Origin: Nymphaea colorata
Taxonomy: Eukaryota; Streptophyta; Magnoliopsida; Nymphaeales; Nymphaeaceae
NCBI RefSeq assembly: GCF_008831285.2
Contig: NC_045145.1
Coordinates: 9,920,802 to 9,984,801, forward strand
Length of the DNA stretch: 64,000 bases
Reading direction: 5' to 3'
The notes below the pieces were generated by a model. It searched no databases. It was not told the DNA's origin and saw nothing but the letters and a program-made list of their open reading frames with translations. The number at the start of each line of letters is the position of its first letter. Position 1 is the first letter of the stretch. A program made the translations under genes and the position numbers. Shown here in pieces: positions 12,521 to 24,700 of this stretch.

Positions 12521-15074
12521 ATCGTCAGGATATGTCTGAAAATCTAATGAAGGGCCCACATTCATTTGATGATGTGGTAATTAAATTAAATTTTGAAGAA
12601 ATTAGAGTGGCCCAAATGCGAGAGGCTGCACTCTAGGTATTTCCTTTTTTTAAAATGATGAAAAATCCTAACCAGTCCTGAGATGGATGGCTAGGATTGA
12701 TCTAGTTCAACATGGATCAGTTCATAGCATTGGATTGATGATCTGATGCTTGGTCTGGATTCTAATCTGAATTCTAGGTATGGATTTGGATTTTGGATTT
12801 AGATTAGATGTTTAGATATTGTTTTGGATTGGGAAAAATGATTTTGTTTATTAGACATGAGATCCATATATGAAACAATGCAGACTATAGATCCAGGTTG
12901 CAAATTTGGAGTTTAAAATCAAAATCTAAGCTCAAGGTGCAGAATCTAGGCTCAGCTTGGGTTCAGTGTGTTCAAACTCAATGCTAGGATGTTGAGTTGG
13001 ACTTGCTTTGAGTCTGGGCTAGGTTGGACGTAGGTCCAGACCAGGCTCAGGTCAACCAGGATTAGTTTTAGGTCAAATTGAGCTCAGTCTTGACGTATGA
13101 AACATCTAAACTAGGTTTATGTGGTTCCTAACTTAGAAAAAAATGAAAATGATACACATTTGGCAAAAAAAATGGGTTTTCCCCTAGTCCAAAAACCATG
13201 TTCTGTGAGTCAAGGTTGTCACGAGACCATGCAAGATCATAGACAATTTAAAATATGTGGTCATGTGAAATTTTATGAAAAAAAATGAATTGATTTGGCC
13301 TTCAACAATCAAAAATTTCAAACTTGGTCAAGCTATAAACTGAAAATGTGGAGGGCAAAATGAGAAACGGTGATTTTGAACTTGTTTGTGGGAAATAGAT
13401 GCATGAATACTCTCTTTTGAGTGATGCTAAATCCATATGTGTGCTCGGATAAAAAATTGAAATCTTAGTCTGATCAGAATTTATCTCTAAAGCCATAAGT
13501 GACAATGCCTAGATTCGAACAAGATAGTGCACTCCATGGCACTTATGAGTTGAATGATATGGAAGTGCTCTATCCAAACTAAAGTTAATCATACTCTGTT
13601 GAGATGTATAATGATGTGAAGAAATCACCAATTTGAATCTTGGATTGTAAGAATTTTAGTTTAGAAGTTTGAATTTACACTAAAAGCTCCAAACATGTAG
13701 GACAAATGAGTGGAAATGAAAAATGGGCTAGACTTTGAATAAATTAATCTGAATTGAGCTAAAGATAGTCAAGTCTGACACTAAAGAACATGTTGTTAGC
13801 TTGGCATAGGCTAACTAGCTCTAGATTGAGAGAATTTCAGTTGAGATGCTCAAAATGAAGGAGTGAGAGTGACTTGATTAGGACAACTGTCTATAGCTCA
13901 AATTAGGATGATTTAGTAGAAAATAACTTCAAAAATACTCTCCTAACATAGAAAAAACATGAGTTCCATGAGTATTGACAAGGTGTCATTGCTAAGAATT
14001 ATCTGAATCACAAAGCTAGTGAGCTCATTTCAGCTGAAATGGAGAGAAATAAAAGGTTTATGATGGGAACTTGGCCTTAAAAGTGGGAGGTTTTACTAAA
14101 AATAGTCTGCTAACAATGAAAAAATCTTGCAAACGAACTTTGTAGGATCAATAGACGATCTTGTGTGAAGAAATTATTGAAAATAAGTAGAAATCGACCA
14201 TTTTGAGTTAAATTCAACCAAATGTGAGCTGGTAAGTGAGTTGTAGAAGCTCCTAGTGATTTTTGAATGTGAGAATTTTCATAATTGAAATGGTAGAACA
14301 TAGTTCTCAGAAGTTCATGATAATTAGATCAAATTTGGGCAATTGAGGGTGATCTGGGGCAAATTTGTCATTTTTTATTGATGGTAGGTTAGGTGACTTG
14401 GGTCCAGTTGTCTAACATTTGGATTATGAAATCTATGTTTGTGTAATTCTTGGCCTTTAAATCCAAAAAATATTTTAGAAAATCAGCACATTGAGAGGGG
14501 TAAAATGGTCATTTTGGCAATAAAATTTTTGAGATATCTACTCACGTGATGTTGTTTTGCAAATACGTCACCTTTAGCAAATGTATAGGGCACCTCTACA
14601 CTAATTTTTGGTCAAAACTCATGTCATTTGATGAGGATTTGTGCCACCCAAATTTGTCATTTGAGCCATTTTTTTGTTTTTTAGTATGATAGCCAAACTC
14701 ATCAATGTCCAATATTCACTTTAGCCTTTTAGGTGTTATTCTTATTCTTTCATGTACTGCCTGTGTCTGTTTAGGAACCTAAATTGCTCTTGCCGAGTTG
14801 CATGTCCTAGTGAGTTTGACTCCTCGTAATATTAGATCACGTTACAAATCAAATTGTGTTATAACATTTTGAAAGTTCATTTTACACCTTTAGTCCTACA
14901 TGCAAAAGCAAATTTTCATGATTTTTCACTTCATAACATTCACATTGACATGGAATGATGTTGTCCAAACATTAGGAGTCACATCCATGTCATGCACTTA
15001 TGTAGTCACTCTATGTCACAGCTTTGTTATAACCAAGTCATGCTTAGTATAGTTAGTTTTTTGCACTAACTTTA
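12521..15074. other. Intergenic, probably old LTR-element non-coding sequence
   Basis: No coding region recognised. Word use (TTGGATTTAGATT-type phrases, GGTCAA-rich stretches) resembles the solo LTR at the left of the window and the 10.5-12.5 kb segment, but I could not define element ends. Confidence 0.3.
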
Positions 15075-15301
15075 TGTTGAAACTAGGGTTGGGAGGAGAG
15101 AGAATTATCATATTTTCATTATCCCTTAATGACACTTACAATATATATAGATTAGTGTAAGAAAGTGGTGGCAGCCTTTATTACAATAGAATCAACTGAA
15201 ATATTAAAGATGACAAAAAAGAATGGTGGATATAAAATAAACCACACAACTTTAAGTCTAATTACCCAAAAGCCATAATGCCTGAATATTATTTTCCAAC
15301 A
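15075..15301 (-). repeat. 3' LTR of copia B (227 bp)
   Basis: On the minus strand it begins TGTTGGAAAATAATATTC at 15,301 and ends TTTCAACA at 15,075. It lies directly downstream of a polypurine tract. The partner 5' LTR is absent because the element is truncated at its 5' side near 20,345. Confidence 0.7.
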
Positions 15302-15313
15302 TTTCCCCTCAAG
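15302..15313 (-). other. Polypurine tract of copia B
   Basis: Minus strand CTTGAGGGGAAA immediately before the LTR start TGTTGG. Copia D uses nearly the same tract (26,211-26,223). Confidence 0.75.
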
Positions 15314-16476
15314 TTGGATCATATATATCCATCATGCACAGCTTGTTACAACAAGTATCAAACTTAGTAATAGGCAAAAGCTTAGTGAACATATCAGCTA
15401 CTTGTTCTTTAAAAGTCACATTAGTGGTAGTGATTCCTGATTGCACCATGTCCCCACATCTACCTCTATATGCTTTGTCATCTCATGAAACACGGGACTA
15501 TTGGCTATGTGAGTAGCTGCTCTATTGTTATAATATATCTTCATAGGTAGTGATACATTCACTTTTAGACTAGCAAGCCTAGACTTGTTTCAAATCATCT
15601 CTACTACAGTTTGAGTCATAGCCCTATATTCAGATTCAACGCTAGATTTAGCAATAACAGTATGTTTCTTGCTCTTCCATGATATTAAGTTCCTCCAACA
15701 AAGACACATTAACCAGTGATTGACTTTCAGTTTTCAATGGAACCTGCATAATATGCATTTGTGAATGCTTCAATGTCAATGGAAGTTCTCTTCTTAAAGT
15801 ACAATATTCTTTCAGGTGATTGTTTAAGATACTTGAGGACCATGAGAGTTGCATCCCAATGAACTTTATTTGGCTTGTCCATGAATTGGCTTAGTTTTCC
15901 CACATCTAGACAAATATCTAACCTAGTGACCGTAACGTATAATAATTTCTCAATCAAACTTTGATACGATTTGTTGTCTATAACCTCATATTGTTTATCA
16001 TGGAGATGAAGTTTGGGATTCATAGAAATAGATGCAGGCTTAGTCCCTAACATACATGTCTCCTGTAATAAGTCTAGTACATACTTCCTTTAAGATAAGG
16101 TCAGTCCTTCTATACTTCTACCTACATCAATACCCAAGAAATAGTGAAGAGCACCTAGGTCCTCGGTCACAAAATGTTGTTGCAAATAGTGTTTAGTTTT
16201 TGATATCTCTTTATCATTGTCTCTAGTCAAGATGATATAATCTACACAAATAACCATCACAATTATACTTATGGTGTCCTGCTCAACAAACAAAGAATGG
16301 TTTGATGGGGACCTCTGAAAGCCAAAACCATATACAACATCAACTAATTTATGAAACTAGGCACGAGGGCTTTGCTTAAGGCCATAGGTAGCCTTCTTCA
16401 GGCGCCATACTTTGCTACACTTCCCTTGTCACTCAAAATCGAGTGGTTGTTTCATGTGCATAGTCTCACATAGATC

Positions 16477-16672
16477 CAGGGGCGGAGGGAGGGGGGAACC
16501 GCCCAGGCCATGGCCCGGGTGAGCCCCGGAAATTTTTTTTTTACATTGAAAAAATCAAATTTTTTTAGTTTGGCCCGACCAGTCGCTACTCGTCGCTCCT
16601 CTTGGCCCGACCCTGGCCCGGCCCGCAAATCGTCTTGGCCCGACCCTAGAAAAAATCCTGGCTCCGCCCCTG
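16477..16672. mobile_element. hAT-type MITE (196 bp) inside copia B
   Basis: Terminal inverted repeats CAGGGGCGGAG and CTCCGCCCCTG, flanked by a perfect 8-bp duplication CATAGATC (16,469-16,476 and 16,673-16,680). The 8-bp duplication and CAGGGGCGGAG ends are characteristic of non-autonomous hAT elements in plants. The interior is rich in GGCCCGACC-type words and has no coding capacity. The frame at 16,452-16,685 is only a shadow of it. Confidence 0.9.
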
Positions 16673-19600
16673 CATAGATCCCCATAGAGAAAGAAATTCT
16701 TGATAGTTAACTAGAATAAGTTCCAACCTTGATAAAGAGCAACAAAAATAACGAACCGAATGGTCCCTAGATGAGCAATACGGTAGAAGATTTTAAAGAA
16801 GTCAAGCCCATAAGTTTAAGTGTAGCCTTTCGTCACCAGCTGAGCTTTGTACTGCTCCATAGTCATCAGAGTCATCAGCTCAATTGAAGCTAATGATATC
16901 ACTACCTAGAGGAGAATCAACAAGCTCTCAAGTGCCTCAAGAATGTAGAAGCTCTATTTTTTCACGCATAGTCTGCTTCCACTGTGGATCTAGGATAGCT
17001 TGTGTTGGTAGGTGAGAGGAGGAAACATAGCTGATAGGGCTCCAATAAAATTTGGCATGCTAGAGCCAAGAAGCTCGATGAAAACAAACTTCAAAATGGG
17101 ATAAGGCATGCATTGTTGCTTCCCATTATGGAGAGTGAAGGGGAAATCATTTTCTTTTGTTTGAGGTGAGGGATCATTGAACAGTTGCACTTACCTTAGG
17201 GGTAGAAGTTGATGAAGACTCATGATTAGGAGAATGTCTCCTACCATACACTAGTAGAGGTTCCTTGAATCAAGTAGGACAAGGGCATGGAGACTAAGAG
17301 GTACAAGGGTCAACTTCCAAAGGCACAAGAGAAATAGGAAGAGGAAAAAAAGAAACCTCTCTCTAAGGAGTAGAGGCAAGATGAGAGTAATAGGAGTCAG
17401 ACTCAAAGATTGTGAGATCCACACTGACATGCTCTTTCTTCAAGGTTGGGTTGAAGCACCTATTTCACGAGTACCCCACAAATATACACTTTTCTGCTTA
17501 TCTCATTTTGGTCCAAGTATATGCAAAAAACATGCACATCCAAAGACCTTGGGAGGAAGATGAACCAACTTGTTATCAGGGAAAAAAAAAGCTTGATAGG
17601 AATTTTCTCATCCACATAAGAGGATGGCAAGCAATTTATAAATTAACAAGCTATTATTATAGCAGCATTGGAAAGAAGGATGGAACATGACCTTGAATCA
17701 TTAAAGTACGTGCAACTTCCAATAAGTGCATATATTTTCTTTCTGTGACTCCATTTTGAGGAGAGGTATGAATGCAAATGTATTGGGGATGAATCATGAG
17801 AATTGTAAAATTGCATGAATGAGAGGAAATGAAATTCGAGGGCATTGTTAGTGCGAATACATTTGACACAAAAATTAAATTGAGTATTTATTTCAATCAT
17901 GAATGATTTAAGGATACAAATGTCTTCAAATCTATTCTTCAACAATTGACTCATGACACTATTAAAAAACTATCAACAAAAACCATGCAATAATGAAACA
18001 TAAAACGACAAAGAGCCCAACTAGCGCTTCACACATCAACATGCATCAAATAAAAAAAACTCTAACTACTAGGTCTCAAACTCGATGGAATGGAACTTTG
18101 AAAATGATTCACGAGCTGGTAGGCTTCACACTGCAACACGACAAAAGAAGGTAGATGAAGAAAAACTCAATGAAGCTATGATAGTGGAGGATGTCCAAGC
18201 CTAAGATGTGCTTGAAAGAGACTGGAACTTGAATTTAAGGAAGATGTTGCGACTCCGTCTGGTTGAGATAGATTGTAGACTCCTTGTTCATGGCCTCCAC
18301 CAATCTTCTTCCTAGTTGATAAGTCCTAAAATACACAAGAACCAAGATAAAAAAAAATAACTTTACAAATTCATCTATTTAGTCAGCTAGCTCACAAATA
18401 ATAGAAAACTCAAGGGCATGACTGACCCATGAGATACATAGACAATGAGACAAATGAACATCTCCATGTCCTAGGGTTGGGGACAGTCTTCCATATGCCA
18501 ATCCAGCTTAGCAAGGAGTAGAATATGATTGGAGGGAAGAGAATACATAAGATTTTCCATGAAAATGCTGCAAGACACCAGAACCAATGGTACATACACC
18601 GCCTGAATCATGAGAAGTCATACAAGCAGAGTAGGTTCTGCTAGCTATGGTTGTAGAGACAGATGCTGAATTAGATCTCTTAGCAAAAACCTGTTCATAT
18701 TTTAAGCGACTGGGGTTCAAAGTAAATGCGTTGAAGGAGAAGGTTGTATTCTCACTAGAGGTGGGAGCAGATAGAGTAGATACAACAAAAGCATCAACCT
18801 AAGCAGCAGACTTTGTGGGAGCAATAGTAGGGATTTTTCTTGGGATGGAGGATTGAGATGTCCATTATTATTCCAACATTTGTCCTCTAAATAACCTTCC
18901 ATATAAGGTGCACTGTAGTTTGCCATGATCACTGTTTCCTCGACCACCATCTTTCTTAGGGAACTATGAGAGTCATGACTATGCCCTCCAAAACTAGCAA
19001 GGGTAGAGGCAGTATAATCATTCGGTGGTTGAGACAAAGTCAGAGCTAAACAATTGAGCCTATTATGGGCTTCCGCTAAATCAGGGATTTCAGTTCTAGT
19101 ATGCATTTGTGCCTTTGCTACGCCATATTCAGAAGACAAGCCAGACAATAATTGAGCAACCATGGTCATTTCAAGATGAACCATTTGGCAGACATCACAT
19201 AGAGGTTGTATGGCATTCAACCTCTTGTATGTTGCCTGAACTGATGCAAAATATTAGATCAAGTCTTACTCCCACATTCACTTTCTGGTTTTGTAATAGC
19301 ATAACCTACTAGCTATTTGTTGTTGAATGTTATTCATGATCCATGTCATAACAATGCTATTATCTTCAGTCCATGTAGCAATGCCAAATTGCGCAGTTGG
19401 TTCCATCTAACTTGACAGAAGTACCTTAAGAGAAAGGATTTGAGAAGGCCTTTCATTTTGTTTCTAGTCAAGTTTGCTAGAACTATTGGAACCTTCTCAT
19501 TTGCCATATTTTAAAAAATAGGGCTGAAGCTTTACACCTAATCAAATTATTAACAATCAAAACTTAATATTAGAAATCAGATCAATGGCAGTTGGTTGGA

Positions 19601-19992
19601 TTAAACTTAGGGCACATAAACATGTGTGAAACCACCTTAGCTGAAAAACTTCTAATCTCTTCAACAACCTCTCTAAAACTTTAGAACTGAGAACTATAAA
19701 ATTCAAAATCCTCAATGTCAGCCATTATCAAAGAGATTATAATGCACAATGACAACCATTAGCAAGAAAAATATAGTGCACGACTTGTATAAATTTCAAC
19801 ATCGACATATCAGATTCTCAATCAATAAGAATCAACTAATCCCATCACAGGTGAATGTAACAAACCACAGCTTAAATACCTCTACTGACTGAAATATATA
19901 TATATATATATATCATCCCAAGATGAAAAATTAACAAAATCAGCACCTGTAGCGTTAGATCTGATCTGATCACTTGATGACTTTAACGGGGT

Positions 19993-20095
19993 GGTGATAT
20001 CAGATATGAGCCAAAATCTTGCAACTATATCTAGTGGTGATATCAGATATGAGCCAAAATCTTGCAACTATATCTAGTGATAATATCAGATATGC
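19993..20095. repeat. 43-bp tandem repeat (two full copies plus part)
   Basis: Two adjacent identical copies (19,993-20,035 and 20,036-20,078) beginning GGTGATATCAGATATGAGCC, followed by a diverged partial third. It lies in the copia B leader. Confidence 0.9.
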
Positions 20096-20299
20096 ATCAA
20101 CATCGAGAAGATCTGAACTCCACAACTTCGAGAATAAAGACTACTTCAAATCTGATGTGATAACATTAGATCTAAATCATCATCCAGCAAATTTAAACTC
20201 CATGTCTTCAATGATCCAATACAATGACTTGATTTGAGCAATGAGATCAGATCTAATCTTGTAGCATCCTATCCACAACAACAGCTTCAACAATGACAC

Positions 20300-20344
20300 A
20301 AGGGTGCTAATCATGTTTCCATATGTTAAACATGATTAGCCCCT
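20300..20344. other. Leader hairpin of copia B
   Basis: A 13-bp perfect stem (GCTAATCATGTTT with AAACATGATTAGC) closes a 9-base loop. It is extended below a single bulged T by five more pairs (AAGGG with CCCTT). The same structure occurs at 43,699-43,744 in copia C, with a compensatory change in the stem. It lies about 812 bases from the gag start. Confidence 0.85.
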
Positions 20345-20345
20345 T

Positions 20346-21471
20346 TGCATAATCACTTAGCAATTTTCATTTAATCATTCATTAAGTTCCATAGCATATT
20401 ATTATGGTTGCTCTATGTGCAAGATAGGGAGACGTCTTAATAATGTTCTCATATTGTTAAGCAATCTCAAAGTGTGCATGTTACCTCATCCATCGTGTTT
20501 TTTATGTTCTTGTTACGTTATATTGTAGACTAGACTATTTGTTGTCTACATTATAATTGTACGAAATTGTTTGTTATGCATGCACACACTTTAATTTTCC
20601 TTATTACGTGTTGGTCAACTTGAATGCCATCACACACGTCCACCATCCTTTTAGAAACCGATATGGATTCGACACTATCCACATAGCTAGATGAATCTTC
20701 CTACATGGCAAAGGTCAAATGTCTTGACATATTTTAGGATACATTTTCTAAATAGCATCTTGAATTTTCAATTATCATCCAAACAGATTTTCCAATCTAG
20801 TCTTCAGACCTCATCAGTGTTATTTCAAAATGGTTTTGCATATTTCATAATCGAAATTTCATTCTACACTCAGTTTTCAGACTATGATCCAAATTATTTT
20901 TCATGTTCTAAATATATTTTAATGATTGGGAATTCACATGGGAGCTATGGCTGGTTTGTATCATGTCGTGAGACAATAGTCCATGCATGTTAACAACAAA
21001 TTCAGTCATCTTTCCACATGTACTATAATGTCCCCTGCAAATTCCATTTTGGTGTTTTAAACGATGTTCCAAATCATGTTTCAAATCTTGATTTCAAGAT
21101 CCTCTTCAAAATCAACATCTCTTTTTATGTTTTGATCAACTCATATGCATCATATAGTTTTAGGTTGTACGTCATGACCCAATGATGAAAAAAGTATTTT
21201 GGCCTTTCTCTATGGGCTGGCTTCCTAAGGTTTCTCATAGTTTTCAAAATCCATTTTCATTTTAAATTTAGATTCATATGCATGTGTTACTTCAAATTAT
21301 TCTTTATGATCAAAGCATAACATTTAGAACCTCTAGGCATTAAACATTGTTGTTTTAGATTTTGAATTGATTACATATAGTAAATATGCTTCCAACAGTC
21401 AATCCTCGTATTGACAAGATATGTCATATCTTTACTTCAACTGGGCAAATACAAGTTAATCTTTTGTCCAT
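20346..21471. other. Unassigned sequence between copia B and copia D
   Basis: AT-rich, no coding region or element ends recognised. The similarity to copia C stops just beyond the hairpin base, so this is either flanking DNA or a later insertion that removed the B 5' LTR. Confidence 0.3.
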
Positions 21472-21476
21472 CAAGG

Positions 21477-21783
21477 TGATAACAATCCTACGGTGGATAG
21501 CACCAACTGCCAAACTGAACCATTCACACATGATGAAGCAGTTGTACAGTCAGTTTTACAGGCCACAGTAGTTACTAAAATTTGTACTTCAGTTCCTAAA
21601 ATAAATAGGATCAACACTGCTATAAATAACTATCAAAATGAATAATAAAGGCTCCCCACTCTCTCTCATTAACTTTCTATGAGAGCAGAGTGGTTTTCTA
21701 CAATGGATGTAAGTTCCAAATGAACTGAACCATGCAAATTGTGTGTGTTCTCTTCTTGTGTTTATTCCACTCCCTCTCTTACA
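21477..21783 (+). repeat. 5' LTR of copia D (307 bp)
   Basis: Begins TGATAACAATCC and ends CTCTTACA, directly before the primer-binding site. It aligns along its whole length with 26,224-26,521. Confidence 0.93.
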
Positions 21784-21794
21784 TGGTATCAGAG
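21784..21794 (+). other. Primer-binding site of copia D
   Basis: TGGTATCAGAG, matching the 3' end of plant initiator-Met tRNA in reverse complement and starting immediately after the LTR. Confidence 0.93.
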
Positions 21795-21799
21795 TCATC

Positions 21800-24700
21800 T
21801 GTAATTCTTTAAAGAGTTGTTACGGCCGTATTGTTGTCTTCGTCACCTTCAGAAGTCTCAACTTCAGCAGCACTTGTAATGCAATGGAATGCTTTTTCCA
21901 CTATCATTTCTGTGAAGCTGGATTGCACAAACTAACTTATTTGGCATGCCCAAATCGAAAGTGTCATGATAAGCCAAGATATACTTTCCCAGCACCTGAT
22001 CAATATATTGGTGGTGATAAAAACAAACCAAATCCTGTTTTGCAAATTTGGAAACATGACGATCAACTTGCACTAAGTTGGATAAAGGTTACGTGACATA
22101 ATCTAATTTGGCACAACTTGTTCGTCACTCCACTTCACGTGAATATCTCACTTCAAGTGCCAAAAAGGAGGATAAGGCAATGGTTAAATATCTCAACCAA
22201 GTCAAGTTCTTAAGTGATTCTTTGGGAGCTATTGAGCATGAAGTCTCTGATTTGGATATTGTTCTTTACACTCTTAATGGATTGCCTAGTGACTATGAAT
22301 CATTTATTACATTAGTCACTACTTCAAAGGATTTGCTGACTTTTTCATAGTTATATGACCTTATTTCTCAAGAAAAACATTTACGAAAGTTTACATCTTA
22401 CACAACTCAACTTGAAGGATCTGCTACATCATTTTATGCTCAAAAAGGTCATGGTCCAGTCAACTATTTTGGTGGTAATAAAAATCATGGAGGCTACCCA
22501 AACCATGACAGAGGGCATTCTTTTAAGAATTTCATCAATAAAAATAATTAGTTTAACGCCTTAAAATAGCAAGGTACTGCTAAAGGGTTTATTTGTTAGT
22601 TTTGTGGCCGTAAGAGTCATACAGCCAAATAGTGCTGGGATATACCTAAAGCAGTCATGGCCATGGCATTAAACACTGAAAATCAGACCATTACCAATCA
22701 AGAACCGAGTAAAGCCAGTGTGACAAAAGCTACTGCTGATTCTCCATGGTATTCGGACATCAGAGCCACTCACCATGTTGTTGGATCTGATCAGACGATG
22801 CAACGTAAAATCCCCTATCATGATTTTGATTCTGATTTTGTAGTTCTTGGAAATGGAAGTCGGATGCCTATTCAGCATGTTGGTGATATCTCACTCCCAA
22901 ATATGCTCTTCATGTTCCACTTGTTCAAAAGAATTTAATTTCTATTTCTAAACTAACAATAGACAATTCCTGCAAAGTTGGGCTTGCAGCTAATGGATTT
23001 ATTGTCAAGCATGTGCAGACCCGGCAAGTTCTTCCTGCCGGCCCTAATAAAGGTGGTTTATATGTTTGGGGCAATGCAAAGGACAAATATGGTTCACATC
23101 ATGGAAATCGACAAAGTCAACATCATGGTTTATATGGTCTCAAGACTTCTGCTCAAAAACAACTTCATAATTATAATTTGCATGTTAAGGACAGTAGGCA
23201 ATTGTTTAATGCTCTTACAAACTCTAGTTTAGTTTTTGATTTATGGCATTACCACCTTGGACATGCTCCATTCGCAAATGCTTTATAAGTTATATGCTGC
23301 CTCTCTTATTTTTGTTTATGGTAAACAAGAGTTGTCCTTTTGCTCTGCTTATGCATTGGAAAAAATGCATCACCTACCATTTTTAAATCTAATTTTAAAA
23401 CATCCATGTCATTAAGGGTGGGCATCGGGCCGGGCCTGGGCCAGGATTTTCGGGGCCGGGGCCGGGCCCGATAGGCCGGCCCGGGTCGGCCCGGCCTGGT
23501 TCGGCCCATTTAAGTTTTAAAAATATATTTTTTTATTTTTTTTTGTTTTAATAATATATATTTATTATTAATAAATATATTTTATATTTAAAAAATTATT
23601 TATGATTAAAAAAATGTTTTTTATTTTTAAACGGCCCGGGCCCAAGCCGAGACCCGGGCTATCGGGCCGGCCTTTACGTGGCCGGACCGGCCCGGCCCTG
23701 CCCGATGCCCACCCTTACATGTCATTAGAACTTGTTCGTGCTGATTTATGGGGACCAGGCCATCAGTGTCTTGTGATGGACACAAGTATTACCTGCTCAT
23801 TGTTTATCATTTTTCACGATTTTCTTGGATGTTCCCTCTGAAAAAAAATAATAATAATAATCAGACACTGCCCTCTTTTAGAGTATTTCAGAATATTGTT
23901 GAGCAACAGTTGGGTCTCTCTATAAAGATCTTTCGTAGTGACAATGGTGGAGAGTTTTTAAGCAAAGAATTTTCTGCACTCTTAGATTACAAAGGAATTT
24001 GATGTTGGTTGTCATGTCCTTATACAGCTCAAAAAAATGGGCTGGTAGAGAGAAAACATCACCATCTTGTTGAAAAACAGGTTTGAGCATGCTTATCCAT
24101 GCACACATGCCATCATCGTTTTGGGTAGAAGCCTTTAAAACTGCAAAGGATGTGATTAACAGATTACCTCTAGAGAGCATTCAGTTTAAGACTCCATATG
24201 AAAAGTTATTTGGGCAGCCCTCAAAGTATGATTACATGCAAGCTTTTGGTTGCACTATTTACCCATTCACTGGTTACTCAAGGAAGAGTAATCTTGCACC
24301 TAAGTCACAAGCTTGTGTTTTCTGGGATATGCTACTTGTCACAAGGGATATATTTGTTATAATCCTATTCAGTGCCATGTTATTATATCTCGACATGTTT
24401 TGTTTGATGAAGAAACCTTTCTATATGCTGGTCATAGTTATCCTACCACTGCCAATGACGTCGCTAAGTGGATTCAACGTCAAATCCTAGATACTACCTT
24501 CTATGATTCACTCGCACCCATTTCTACCTTTTCACATATTTCCTTGACTAACCCTTACTTGTTTGACCCTATGAATTCAATCTTGTAATCAAGAACTCCG
24601 AACGATTACCCTATTTTAAGTCTAGCAATGAACCTAAACCGCCATCCAACCACGTCGAACCCATCAAGTCATCCTATGGTCACGAGATCGCAAGATAGAA

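Larger units (their letters stand above)
15302..19510 (-). pseudogene. Ty1/copia gag-pol remnant B
   Basis: Minus-strand order from right to left: gag start near 19,510, gag core (19,220-18,717) with EAHNRLNCLALTLSQ and a degraded zinc knuckle (YLEDKCW), protease/pre-integrase region (18,700-18,100), integrase (about 17,960-17,640) with CIRTNNALEF and NGVTERK, the integrase-RT linker (about 17,500), reverse transcriptase (about 16,440-16,090) and RNase H (16,053-15,310). Catalytic motifs are damaged: the RT YVDD box reads CVDY at about 16,240, and the integrase second Asp is Asn. The frame is broken many times. A 196-bp MITE sits in the reverse-transcriptase region. The gag and leader resemble copia C, so B and C belong to one family. 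Confidence 0.85.
19511..20345 (-). other. Untranslated leader of copia B
   Basis: Region upstream of gag on the minus strand. It contains repeated AGATCTGAT-like words, a short TA repeat near 19,895-19,911, a 43-bp tandem repeat and, at its far end, a long hairpin. The equivalent leader of copia C has the same organisation. No primer-binding site or 5' LTR follows, so the element is cut at about 20,345. Confidence 0.65.

Noticed and set aside
16452-16685. 77-codon minus-strand frame with a GSGQ-rich start
   Set aside because: It covers exactly the hAT MITE and its duplication, so it is not a gene.
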